From: DATLED01 sp035525495
GTDB taxonomy: Bacteria; Actinomycetota; Acidimicrobiia; Acidimicrobiales; CADCTF01
Direction of reading: 5' to 3'
DNA: 64,000 nucleotides
NCBI GenBank assembly: GCA_035525495.1
Contig: DATLED010000081.1
Coordinates: forward strand, 62,001 to 126,000
Under the pieces are notes generated by a model, which was not told where the DNA came from, searched no databases, and saw only the letters and a list, made by a program, of their open reading frames with translations. Each line of letters begins with the position of its first letter. The first letter of the stretch is position 1. The translations under genes were made by a program, and so were the position numbers. Below are positions 51,901 to 60,434 of this stretch, one piece after another.

Positions 51901-53467
51901 CGGCGTGCAGTCGACCGTCCGCTCGACCTTCAGTTGGGAAGAACAGCGCGCTGCTCTGGGCTTCACGTTGGATGTCGACGCAATCCGGATGACGGCAGTC
52001 GTGCCCGGATTTTTTGCTGATGGGTCGGACTATCTCGCGGACCAGCCATCGGTCAGGTCATTCCGGGCTGCTTACTTCGAGCACCTGGTCCAGACGGACC
52101 CGGCACTCGCGGCGCTAGCCAACACCTTCCAGTTGCGCTGGATCAGTCAGCTCTACCTCTCGATCGTCGTCGAGCGCGCCCTTGCCGACGACATTGATCT
52201 CGAGACGGCGCACCGTCATGTCACGGCCGGCCACATCGCAGCACAACTCACGGCTGCCTTGGATGTCATATTCCACGCGCTGCCAGACCCCGATGATGAA
52301 GGTGACGACGGCGACGGGCGTGACCCGCACCGCCAGCGCCTGCACCAAGCACTGGCCGGTCTCGCCGCGGACGCGGCGATCACCGCCCGCCTCGCCCAGT
52401 TGGCGCGTGTCTTGTGGGGGCCGCCCGACACGGGCTGGCAGGGTTGGGCAGCTCAGCGCTACGCAGCAACTCTCGGCGCAGCGCTGCTCGAAGCAACCGA
52501 TCGCCTGTGTCGAGACGTCGGCGCCCAGAACCTCATCATGGACGTCGAGTTCGACGAGCCAGCTTCCGTCTGCACCGTGTGGCTATCGGAGCCATCCTTG
52601 GGGGGAGGCGGCATCGTCGAGGAGTTCGCGCGTCGCTACACCGAGGACCCTCGACGTTTCTTTCGCCTTGTCGAGGCGAGCCTGGCACCGTCCGACTTCG
52701 AGATCGTGGACTCGGAGCTCAGTCGCACCCTGCGTCTCGCGGCTGAGGACACCGAGGTCAGCGATTCAATGAGTCAGGTTCGAGCAGCGACCACAAACGT
52801 TGCGACCGCCAACAGCCTTCGCCAGCTGGTTCGGGTGCTGACGCAGAAGGGCGTCAGCGTCACCCACCCAGTGATGGCTGCGCTCAACGCCCGCGTACTT
52901 CGTCCCGGCAGCTCATCTCAATCGGACGACGCGATCCGCTCGCTAGTCGACGATTGGAAGGCTCAAGAGGGCCGACTCGGCGTCGAGATCGACGCAAGGG
53001 TCTTTGCATACGCAGCGAGCGCCTCGTCGGACATTGATCGAGTCATCCCGATGGGCGGCGGGTCCGCAGCGGACAAGCGTCGGCGCCGCTTCTCGACGAT
53101 CTACGGCCTCCTCTGGCCTCGCGGCTCAGCAGTACGCGCAAACGCGCTTCAGACCTACAACCCGTACCACCCCCACCCGCCAACCGATCGGGCGCTGGTC
53201 CTCAACGCCCTCGACTTCACGACTCCCGTCATCTCACTCTCGACACCGGACTGGCGCGATGAGCTCGCTCAGGCACTACTCGAAGCCGGGACCGCGCTAC
53301 TCGCGGCCCATCCGGACGCAACGCGCGAACTTCGCGCTGCCGCCATGGAGCTTCAGGGCCTGCCCGTCGATGCGGGGTACCTGATGCTGTTCCCCCGGGT
53401 CACGGGCTTCGATCGAAGCCAGGGCGAAGTGCGGATGCGGTTCGAACTTCGGGAAGCGTTCCAATGA
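48980..53467 (+). CDS. dpdJ: DpdJ, very large DEAD-type helicase
   Basis: The 1495-residue product has Walker A GTGSGKT at 186-192, DEVH at 375-378, LSATLR, and QRKGRAGR closing the motor. A zinc cluster C282, C287, C290 with C310 and C315 is inserted between the first two motifs. The C-terminal 700 residues have no recognised domain. Length and order match DpdJ, which resembles the DISARM helicase DrmA in architecture. It probably translocates on foreign DNA. The stop overlaps dpdK as ATGA. Confidence 0.82.
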   Translation: MPDPNLLLVLDRLERAEASLLTWGYVDGGFTEEEVRSHIVETLDVADDESDDILEDLLTNDLVVRIRSGRRLIYRSRSAETMRLLARLRQLFPQHLANGTWRHAPTLVSDFRYSLRARRYPDRCLDRVDAIEAIAHGREASVRQAITALLDRGATFRLAKFQVDAANRILDDLNGSVSRGTIVGAGTGSGKTLAFYVPALAHVTRSIASEHWTKAIAVYPRNELLKDQFSETYTEARRLDRSLADDSKRKVLIGAFFGPTPHNAQALLNRGAWARAGNGFVCPYLRCPQCSGELIWSEEDIRGNRERLSCGRNTCPVVVGEDEVVLTRARMRRTPPDVLFTTTEMLNRQLSDTTNSHIFGVGPRARRKPQVMLLDEVHTYEGTTGAQAAYVIRRWRHQIGRPVQFVGLSATLREAQTFFGQLVGLPEHAVADITPAGADHVTEGMEYLVALRGDPVSGASLLSTTIQTAMLLRRGLDHEQGNVYGSRLFVFTDDLDVTNRLYFDLLDAEGRDSWGKPNPQGNGPLAALRSSTMPEHSERQPLGQAWDMCESLGHHLDNASALRIGRTSSQDPGVAAASDVIVATASLDVGFNDPTVGAVLQHKAPRDAAQFLQRKGRAGRIRGMRPWTVVVLSDYGRDRLAYQGYDLLFDPQLDSKSLPIRNTYVLRIQAAFALMDWLASKVPAALRGSMWLDLAGPPSLHQPRSEHAAQRQQLALDWATRALVDEAVRDDLLDYVRRALQLNEEQTTAVAWEAPRSLMLEVLPTLRRRLGSGWSAAGVGGGDYQVRWQPLPDFVPSNLFSDLNLPETRILLPPAQANGEETDTQAPVLQALRTFAPGRVSRRYGVEHRYVRHWVPVPLDSPRAELDLESFADGVELGIFSFQGDTGPERYRVMRPWTIRTERPPQRLLDSTNAILEWRSQLVPVDEGDEVDVPTPSAWAALARSLHVFLHARQSSVDISRIAVGSTATLAFQRGVQSTVRSTFSWEEQRAALGFTLDVDAIRMTAVVPGFFADGSDYLADQPSVRSFRAAYFEHLVQTDPALAALANTFQLRWISQLYLSIVVERALADDIDLETAHRHVTAGHIAAQLTAALDVIFHALPDPDDEGDDGDGRDPHRQRLHQALAGLAADAAITARLAQLARVLWGPPDTGWQGWAAQRYAATLGAALLEATDRLCRDVGAQNLIMDVEFDEPASVCTVWLSEPSLGGGGIVEEFARRYTEDPRRFFRLVEASLAPSDFEIVDSELSRTLRLAAEDTEVSDSMSQVRAATTNVATANSLRQLVRVLTQKGVSVTHPVMAALNARVLRPGSSSQSDDAIRSLVDDWKAQEGRLGVEIDARVFAYAASASSDIDRVIPMGGGSAADKRRRRFSTIYGLLWPRGSAVRANALQTYNPYHPHPPTDRALVLNALDFTTPVISLSTPDWRDELAQALLEAGTALLAAHPDATRELRAAAMELQGLPVDAGYLMLFPRVTGFDRSQGEVRMRFELREAFQ

Positions 53468-54024
53468 CTCTCGAGCGGCCTACGCGTCACATTCACAAAT
53501 CGTCGTGGCGTTGTCAGGACGAGGTGAAGGAACTGCTCCAGGCCGTGTTCGTCGGCGAACTCCTGGCGCCCAGCCTGTGCATCTGGCTCGTGTCGCCGTG
53601 GGTGAGCGACATTCCAATCATCGACAACCGAGCCGGCGCGTTCGATGCGATGGACAGCACGTGGGGACCGCGCCAACTTCGAATGCTGGATGTTCTCCAA
53701 CGATGCCTGGTCGTCGGCACTTCGGTCGTTGTGGCCACCAGGCCGCTCCCGCATAACCGGCCGTTCCTCGACCAGCTCACCCTCCGCGCTGAGGAGGTCG
53801 GAGCCACGGATGCTCTGGTGACCTGCGAGGCCGAAGACCTCCACGAAAAGGGACTCCTTGGGGACGACTTCTACTTGAGCGGTTCAATGAACTTCACGTA
53901 CGGCGGCGTCGAACTCTTGGAGGAGACAGTGAAGTTCGATACTGCTGAGGACGTGGTCGCCCAAGCCCGTCTTGTGTTTCACGAACGCTGGGGCGGCCTG
54001 CTGCCGAGGATCTCGGGGCCGTGA
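53464..54024 (+). CDS. dpdK: DpdK, phospholipase-D-fold nuclease-like protein
   Basis: The 186-residue product has one HKD motif, H127-x-K129-x4-D134 followed by GSMNF at 140-144. This is a single-motif PLD fold that would act as a dimer, as in Nuc and BfiI-type nucleases. It is the best nuclease candidate in the restriction module. The ATG overlaps dpdJ, and its stop overlaps the next gene as GTGA. Confidence 0.84.
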   Translation: MTLERPTRHIHKSSWRCQDEVKELLQAVFVGELLAPSLCIWLVSPWVSDIPIIDNRAGAFDAMDSTWGPRQLRMLDVLQRCLVVGTSVVVATRPLPHNRPFLDQLTLRAEEVGATDALVTCEAEDLHEKGLLGDDFYLSGSMNFTYGGVELLEETVKFDTAEDVVAQARLVFHERWGGLLPRISGP

Positions 54025-56237
54025 CACAAGACGTCGACGGCTTTCTCGATGCGTTCTTCGGCGACGGCAACGAGTTGACGCCCGCGGCGCTCGCTGAGGC
54101 GAATCCGGCGCTCGCCGAGTGGCTCGAGGAGCGAGTGCGGAGCCTGAAGCACGACCCGCTCGCACCCGCACTACTACCGCGACGTCAGGGCAATACGACG
54201 ACCTGGTACGGGCTCACTCACTCTCCGCGTGAGCGACGAGAACTGATCCAGGCGCTCCAGTCCTTTGTCGGCCCGACGTACGGAACGATTCGAATCGACC
54301 ATCCCCTCGATCCGAGCGATTCCGTCGCCACGGCCGCGCAGACGTTCGCCGATGGTCATGCCTTTGCGGTCGAGGTGCTTCCAGGTCAACAGGCAGGAGT
54401 TCGCCAGGCCGTTGAGCTTCTCTTCGAGTTGCGAGAGCAGCGTCCTCGCCGCCACGTCTCAGTTGCGCGGCCACTCGGCCGTCTCCTCCGAGAGTTCGAG
54501 ATGGCTGTCCTCGCCGGCGCCGCGGAGCTCTCTGCGGACTTACTTGGCGACATTGAGGTCACGGGGCAACTCTCTGCGCAGAACATCATCTTCCTCAGAA
54601 TCCGGCGCCTTGGAGGACTCAGAAACTTCCGCGAAGTCATGGATCTGCCTGAGCTGGCGACGATCCTCTCGATTCGCCGGCCCGCTCGTGTCACGGCTGC
54701 TCTGTTCGACGCCCTATACGCCACCGAACTGGTGGGCTTCGAAGCCGCCGCCGACGCGGCAGGCGCGCTGGACCACTTCCGTGAAGTAGTGCTGCCCCGC
54801 TATCCGGCCCTCTTCAGGTCGCGGCAAGGTCTTCAGACGAGCTCGGCGATCAAGTCGCATGCTCTCTACACAGCGGTCGCGCATCCGGAAGATGAGCGCC
54901 TCCTGTCGCAGCTTGCCAGCGCACCCGACCTTCAGCCCGATGAGCGCAGCTACCTCGAAGCCGTTGCGCACCTAGTCAGTCCGCTGGTGGAGCGCGGCGC
55001 GACGCTGGCTGCGGCGGTCCAAGCAGCCCGTGACGGGAACTTTGATGCTGCGCTTGAACTGGCACGCGATGGTGCTCCCACGATCGAACGAGCAGAGCTA
55101 CTCGTGCGGTGTGCAATAGAGATCGACTCACTTGACGCGATGGCCCTGGCGCGAGGCGCTGTATACGACCTAGTTGACACCGATCGTCTGCGAGTCACCT
55201 CATCGAAGCTGTACGCCACGCCCTGGGAGAGGATCGAACGCGTCCTCGGCGGCGACGAAGTCCGTCAAAGTCCCGACAACTGGCTCGGTTGGTTCGAACG
55301 GGCCACGTCCTCGGAGGGCTTCGAGAATGCGCTCGAGGTAGCGGAGCGGTCTGTTGTCGAGTGGACAAGCGAGGCGCTGGTCCCTGCGGACAGCCGTGCC
55401 ATCTCGTTACTCCTCAATCAGGACCTCTCGGCTGCCTCACTTCGTCGGGTGAAGGACGCTCTACCGCATCTGCTTCATTTCATCGACCGCGTGTCAGACC
55501 CTGCCCAGCATCGGGCGCTTCTTGACGATCTCTCGACGCTCCTGCTCTTGGACGAAGACCCGAGCGTCGCAGATGTCGCCGTGCTGGTGAACCTCTTGGG
55601 GTCGATCTTCGAGCTCGGGGCCGAGTCTGCTCGTCGTCGCGAGTTGGTTGACGATTTCGCGGCGCTGTTCACGCGGGTTGACGCAGCCGCGTATCTCGAC
55701 TCCGCAATCGAGTTGTTTGACATCGTCCTCACATTCGCGGCGAGCGACGCCGGTCCTCGGGACACCTCGCTAGCGATGCTGCTTGCGGCGGCACAGCGGT
55801 GGCGGCGCAGGGTCCGCGCCGACCAGTGGATGATGCTGCGGGACCTAGCGGAGGAGGTCGGCGCCGCCGACGCCGTGCGAGGTCTGGTGCCCCAGGAGCC
55901 AGACGACATTGAGCCGGAAGACAGTTCCCAAGGTGACTCGCTCGCCGGGAAGACCGTCGCCATCTACACCCTCACCGAGCCTGCCGGTGTGCGAGCTCGC
56001 GACTTCCTGGTGCGCAACTTCACAGCTGTGTCCGTCGTGCTGTCGAGCGAACATGTCGGCTCGAATCGACTGGCATCGTTGGCACACTCGGCAGATGTGT
56101 TCGTCGTCGCCACGCGCAGTGCGAAGCATGCCGCCACGACCTTCATTGAGGCCCAACGCCCGCCGAACCGACCGCCGGTCTACGCATCAGGGAAAGGTTC
56201 GGTCAGCCTGATCCGCGCCGTGATGTCGACGCTCTGA
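54021..56237 (+). CDS. dpdD: Probable DpdD, last gene of the Dpd restriction module
   Basis: The 738-residue product is helical over most of its length. The last 100 residues, starting at KTVAIYTLTEPAGVRARDFL, look like a small Rossmann-type domain with ADVFVVATRSAKHAA and VYASGKGSVSLIRAV, similar to DUF2325-like sequences. Size, coupling to dpdK (GTGA) and the presence of all other Dpd genes leave this as DpdD. It lies at the end of the operon instead of next to dpdC. Identification depends on elimination and context. Confidence 0.6.
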   Translation: MTQDVDGFLDAFFGDGNELTPAALAEANPALAEWLEERVRSLKHDPLAPALLPRRQGNTTTWYGLTHSPRERRELIQALQSFVGPTYGTIRIDHPLDPSDSVATAAQTFADGHAFAVEVLPGQQAGVRQAVELLFELREQRPRRHVSVARPLGRLLREFEMAVLAGAAELSADLLGDIEVTGQLSAQNIIFLRIRRLGGLRNFREVMDLPELATILSIRRPARVTAALFDALYATELVGFEAAADAAGALDHFREVVLPRYPALFRSRQGLQTSSAIKSHALYTAVAHPEDERLLSQLASAPDLQPDERSYLEAVAHLVSPLVERGATLAAAVQAARDGNFDAALELARDGAPTIERAELLVRCAIEIDSLDAMALARGAVYDLVDTDRLRVTSSKLYATPWERIERVLGGDEVRQSPDNWLGWFERATSSEGFENALEVAERSVVEWTSEALVPADSRAISLLLNQDLSAASLRRVKDALPHLLHFIDRVSDPAQHRALLDDLSTLLLLDEDPSVADVAVLVNLLGSIFELGAESARRRELVDDFAALFTRVDAAAYLDSAIELFDIVLTFAASDAGPRDTSLAMLLAAAQRWRRRVRADQWMMLRDLAEEVGAADAVRGLVPQEPDDIEPEDSSQGDSLAGKTVAIYTLTEPAGVRARDFLVRNFTAVSVVLSSEHVGSNRLASLAHSADVFVVATRSAKHAATTFIEAQRPPNRPPVYASGKGSVSLIRAVMSTL

Positions 56238-56418
56238 CGGACTGTTGCAGGGCCGGTGCGTGAGTTGTCTGGCGCCAAACTCCCGGGTGGATCCGCCGCT
56301 CGGACGTGGCGGCTTCGGCCGGCGGTCGCCGCGGTAGAGTTGCTGCCGGCACCGAGCCGAAACCTTCCCCCTCCTTCACGTCGGCGCTCGAAATCCGGCC
56401 GCAGCGTAGATTCGCGGT

Positions 56419-58428
56419 ATGACCGCTGCTGACGCTGTGACCGCGGGTGATTCGTTCAACCCGCTCGACGCGCGCCGCCTCGATGATGAGGAACTGGTTC
56501 GTCAGTTGCAGCAGAGCACAGTCTCCAACATCCGTGACAGCTATCACGGTCGCTTCGACTCCTTCGCTGAGGCGATCCAAAATGCCGTCGACGCGGTGCA
56601 CAAGCGCTGGGCCGAGTGGGGCGGCCCGGGTACTCCGGTGCCCGGCGGCGCTGACGAGGAGCGTCCACAGATCCGCGTGGTCATCGAGTGTGGAACCCAG
56701 CACGTCCAGATCATCGATAACGGGATCGGGATGGAGGACGAGGTACTTCGGGACGCCCTCGTACCGAACGTCACATTGAAGAGGGGCGATCCCGACCAGC
56801 GCGGCCACAAGGGAGTGGGGACCACCTACCTCACGTACGGCCACGATCTCTTCGAGGTCGAGACCAAGACAGCGTCCGGTACCCGCGGCTATCGACTCAT
56901 CGAGGGACTCACGTGGGTCAAGTCAGATCCGCCTGGACCACCTCCGGAATTCGAGGCGATCGAGGCGACGGCCGCGCTGGACGACCTCGGGTCAGGCACG
57001 TCTGTGCGGATGCGGTTCGGCGAGGGCACCAACTACGGCAGCCTGTCGAACGTCTTCTACAACAGCACGAAGCTGTGGAAGCTGGTTCTGCAGACGTATA
57101 CGGCCATCGGGCAAGTGTCGCTGCGCCCGGCCGGTAGCGCGCCGACGCCCTGGGAAGCCGCGATGAGCGTGTCCATCGAACTCAGTGGCGCCGCGGGGGC
57201 CGGCGTCGACACCGTTCCTTTCGAGTTCCATTACCCCCACATCGGTTTCGATGCCGCCGACGTGGCGGAGCTTCAGTTGCTCCAGAACAACCCCGGCGGC
57301 ACCGCGAAGTACAAGCTGATCTACCTCTCCCGAGATCACGCCGGTCTCATGCAACTGCTCCACCCTGAGTTGACGAAGTTGGCGATAGAAGACGAGGAGC
57401 TGCACCAGCACGTTGTCGAGGGGCTTCAGCGCGGCGAGATCGCTGCGTACGCCAGCCTCGGGTACAAGAACACGCTCTACGAGGAATTGTGGAAGCGGAA
57501 TATCGGCAACGAGACCGCCGGACGCATAACAGCGATGAACGTGAAGGGCGGCGTCCTTGTCGCTTCCGTCGGCATGCCGATCGGCGAAACACTCTCGCAC
57601 TTGCAACTCTCGTTAGTTCTCAAGCCAGAGGAGCGGCGCCGCTTCTTCGTGCTCTTGCACTTCAACGGCAGCTACAGGCCGGACATCGGTCGCAAGACGA
57701 TTCCGCGCGATCAGGAACTCATCATCGGATGGCTCGAAGCGGCGATCATCCGCGTTCTTCGCCCGTACGCAAACCGGCTGCAGATCACGAACGAAGACGC
57801 GACCCATAACGCCGCGTCCTTCGCGCAAGCCCAACAGCAGCTGCAGCAGGCCCAAGACCAGCTGTCCAACCATCATCAGGCGGAACCGGCCATCCCTCTT
57901 GCGGGTCTGCACCCGGCGCGTCGCGCGCGGAGCGAAACGGAGGTCGTCGCCCAGTTCGCCAGCATTCTTAGCCACGAGCATCTGAGCGGTTACGAGATCG
58001 TGGCCCTTCCGGGCAATGAGACCCGTTACGACGGCCTCGTGAACGTACGCGCGGACACCCCCGCGGAGCAGCTCGCGGGAGTACCGGCGGTGACCGGAAT
58101 CAGCGGCGACATGTTCGTCGAGGGACAGTTCGTGCGGACCCGGCAGTGGCTGGAGTTCAAGCTCAATCTCCACGACCTGGTCGACGAGTTCGACCTCGAG
58201 GATGGTGCTCCGAACAAGAAGTACTTCCAACAGGTCAACCTCGCGGTCTGTTGGTCAGCCGCTGGAGCCGCAGGTCACTACGACCTCATCGACTGCGACG
58301 ACACGAACTGGAAGACCAGGAATTTCCCAGGCGTCACGCACTTCCTGCGGAAGGATGGGTCGGAGCATCGCGTTGAGGTCATCGCTCTCGAAGTACTCAT
58401 CCCGAAGCTCGTTGAGGCCCTCGCGTAG
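56419..58428 (+). CDS. GHKL ATPase fused to a PD-(D/E)xK-like nuclease region
   Basis: The 669-residue product starts with a Hsp90/MORC-type ATP-binding domain: EAIQNAVDA at 51-59, DNGIGM at 100-105 and GHKGVG at 129-134. A transducer-like part follows to about residue 450, then a Gln-rich helix (462-486). The last 170 residues contain RYDGLV (D538) and LEFKLNL (E579, K581), then QQVNLAVCW, which fits a PD-(D/E)xK nuclease core. ATPase-nuclease pairs of this type sense and cut foreign DNA in several defence systems. The ATG lies 6 bases after a TAGATT box, so the mRNA could be leaderless. It is not a known Dpd component. Confidence 0.72.
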   Translation: MTAADAVTAGDSFNPLDARRLDDEELVRQLQQSTVSNIRDSYHGRFDSFAEAIQNAVDAVHKRWAEWGGPGTPVPGGADEERPQIRVVIECGTQHVQIIDNGIGMEDEVLRDALVPNVTLKRGDPDQRGHKGVGTTYLTYGHDLFEVETKTASGTRGYRLIEGLTWVKSDPPGPPPEFEAIEATAALDDLGSGTSVRMRFGEGTNYGSLSNVFYNSTKLWKLVLQTYTAIGQVSLRPAGSAPTPWEAAMSVSIELSGAAGAGVDTVPFEFHYPHIGFDAADVAELQLLQNNPGGTAKYKLIYLSRDHAGLMQLLHPELTKLAIEDEELHQHVVEGLQRGEIAAYASLGYKNTLYEELWKRNIGNETAGRITAMNVKGGVLVASVGMPIGETLSHLQLSLVLKPEERRRFFVLLHFNGSYRPDIGRKTIPRDQELIIGWLEAAIIRVLRPYANRLQITNEDATHNAASFAQAQQQLQQAQDQLSNHHQAEPAIPLAGLHPARRARSETEVVAQFASILSHEHLSGYEIVALPGNETRYDGLVNVRADTPAEQLAGVPAVTGISGDMFVEGQFVRTRQWLEFKLNLHDLVDEFDLEDGAPNKKYFQQVNLAVCWSAAGAAGHYDLIDCDDTNWKTRNFPGVTHFLRKDGSEHRVEVIALEVLIPKLVEALA

Positions 58429-58606
58429 GTAGCAGGTGGCTCGCCGTTCCCACCTCATGGCATGTCATCGTCGTAGCCTTGGGCGGGGCCTGACAATCCG
58501 GCGCGCAACGAGCATGTGCCGGGCAGAGCCGAGCATCGGCACCTACATCGACACCGCCGATCCTCAAGTGGCTGCTTGACGATGGCTCGTGTGATCGGAG
58601 CGCCAA

Positions 58607-59536
58607 GTGGAAGTGATCGATAGACGGGCATTCGAAGCACGGGCGCGGGGGCTCATGGTGGGCCTCGCCCTCGGCGACGCGGCCTCGTCGGCCTCGTCCG
58701 ACCCGGGGCCGCTACCAGGCACGTGCCTAACCCAACTCGCCTGCTTTACCCTCGAGGGCGCGATCCGTGCCTGCGTGCGCCAGGACAACAAGGGCATCTG
58801 CGATCCGCCTTCGGTGATCTGGCACGCGCTCGCTCGGTGGGCGCATATCCAGGGGCTCGGGCCGCAGTTCGCGGAAAACTGGACCGGCGGCTCCACGGTT
58901 TGGCCTGACGGTTGGCTTCACCATGTAAGGCCGCTATCGATCCGCCGCGGTGATGCTCCCGCAACCGTTCAGTCGCTCACGGCCTCACCCGGCGTCCCCG
59001 AGCGTCCCCGCACGACGAGCGGAGGACACCACGCAGTCACGCGCGTACTTCCCATCGCCATCATGGGATTTAGTGACCCCGCAGGGATGGGTAGCGAGGT
59101 CGCCGCCCTAACCCACGGCCAGGAGGACGCGCTCCTGGCGGCGGCGTCCGCCGTCTCCGTGGCCACTCAACTCCTCGTCGAGGGCGAGCCATCCGTTCTG
59201 GAGCGTGCCGTCGAGATCTCTGGCCGAGATCTCGTTGGAACGGCCGCGCATGCGCTGCATCACGGCGCGCAGGCCGCGCTCTCAGCGGACGACTTCGAGA
59301 CGCTGGCTCAGAGCGCCGGATCGCACGGCAAGGGCCCGATGATCGTCGGGGCGGCGATGTTCGGCGCCCTCCACGGTGTCGATGCCCTGGGGCACGTTGT
59401 GAGCCGACTTGAAGTGGGGTGGGTCGCGGATCGACTTGCTGGCGATGCGGTCGCCGAACGGCTGGACCATCCAGCGGGCACCGAGTACTCGACCGGATCG
59501 GACCCGATGTGGTGGTCGAATTATCCGGGTTGGTAG
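58607..59536 (+). CDS. ADP-ribosylglycohydrolase-fold protein lacking metal ligands
   Basis: The 309-residue product has the ARH/DraG fold: GLMVGLALGDA at 15-25, RVLPIAIMG and ALTHGQEDALLAAASAV in the middle, and VGAAMFGALHG near the end. Active enzymes carry TDDT and DTD motifs for two magnesium ions. Here these read TCLT and HGKG, so catalysis by the usual mechanism is unlikely. It may bind ADP-ribosylated targets or nucleotides instead. The GTG has GGAG 7 bases upstream. Confidence 0.68.
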   Translation: MEVIDRRAFEARARGLMVGLALGDAASSASSDPGPLPGTCLTQLACFTLEGAIRACVRQDNKGICDPPSVIWHALARWAHIQGLGPQFAENWTGGSTVWPDGWLHHVRPLSIRRGDAPATVQSLTASPGVPERPRTTSGGHHAVTRVLPIAIMGFSDPAGMGSEVAALTHGQEDALLAAASAVSVATQLLVEGEPSVLERAVEISGRDLVGTAAHALHHGAQAALSADDFETLAQSAGSHGKGPMIVGAAMFGALHGVDALGHVVSRLEVGWVADRLAGDAVAERLDHPAGTEYSTGSDPMWWSNYPGW

Positions 59537-59658
59537 CCAGACGCGCGCACGAGCACCAAGCGAGGCCGAACAGGACCACGTCGTTCCTGTCGCGCAAGTC
59601 GGTCGCCGCCACGCGAGATCCGGAGCTCTTCTCGACCCCGGAAGCCGGCAGTGCCAGC

Positions 59659-60309
59659 ATGGTGGGCGTGCACTTGCCCGTCCCTCGCTACAAGCCGATG
59701 CTCGCCTCGGCCGGTGCAATCCGCGGCAGCGCCGAGGACTACAGCTTCGAGCCGAAACTCGACGGGTGGCGGGCGATGGTGAGCATCGCCGGCGGCAAGC
59801 TCCAAGTGCGAACCCGCAACGGCCACGACGTGACCTCGGCGGTCCCCGAACTGGAAGACCTCAGCCGGGAGTTTTTCGGCCGGTCAGTCGTCCTCGATGG
59901 CGAGTTGGTAGCGCACGAAGGCACGCCATCGTCCTTTTACCGGCTCTCGGGGAGGATGGCAGCCCGACGGCCTGCCGCGATCGACGCGGCGCGCTTGCGA
60001 ACACCGGCGACGTTCGTCGCCTTCGACGTCTTGTGGCACGACGGGGACGTCACAGCGTTGCCGTACACCGCCCGTCGACAGCTCCTTGAGTCCTTTGAAT
60101 TAGGCGGCGCCTCCTGGTGCACCGTGTCCGCGTTCCCTGGCGCCGGCGCCGAGCTGTTCGCCGCCTGCAGCGCCCTCGGACTCGAGGGCCTTGTCGCCAA
60201 GCGACTCACTTCGCCGTACGAGGCAGGCGCCCGGTCGAAATATTGGGTGAAGGCGAAGTGCTCGGCGTGGTTTGAGGACCACGGCCAGTACCGCCATGCG
60301 AAGCGATAG
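59659..60309 (+). CDS. Minimal ATP-dependent DNA ligase (nucleotidyltransferase domain only)
   Basis: The 216-residue product has the lysine motif EPKLDGWRA (K33), VVLDGELVA (motif III), FVAFDVLW, EGLVAKR (motif IV) and YWVKAK (motif V). It ends about 17 residues after motif V, so the OB-fold domain present in nearly all ligases is missing. It resembles the ligase domain of actinobacterial LigD-type enzymes. It could seal nicks for the element or be a truncated relic; all catalytic motifs are intact. The ATG at 59659 is chosen because ligase similarity begins just after it. Confidence 0.8.
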   Translation: MVGVHLPVPRYKPMLASAGAIRGSAEDYSFEPKLDGWRAMVSIAGGKLQVRTRNGHDVTSAVPELEDLSREFFGRSVVLDGELVAHEGTPSSFYRLSGRMAARRPAAIDAARLRTPATFVAFDVLWHDGDVTALPYTARRQLLESFELGGASWCTVSAFPGAGAELFAACSALGLEGLVAKRLTSPYEAGARSKYWVKAKCSAWFEDHGQYRHAKR

Positions 60310-60434
60310 CAGCTCCACCTCAGCGCATAGATCCACTCGTGCAAGCTCAAGCCGAGTGATCGTCTCAACGGTGCTGAGCTGCGGTCGCCCAGGGAGCGAG
60401 TCGTCACGCCGCACGGCGAAATACGGTGGTCGGC

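Noticed and set aside
48980..54024. DISARM or BREX system, because of the large helicase and PLD protein
   Set aside because: No DISARM or BREX methyltransferase or other signature genes; order and neighbours match dpdJ-dpdK.
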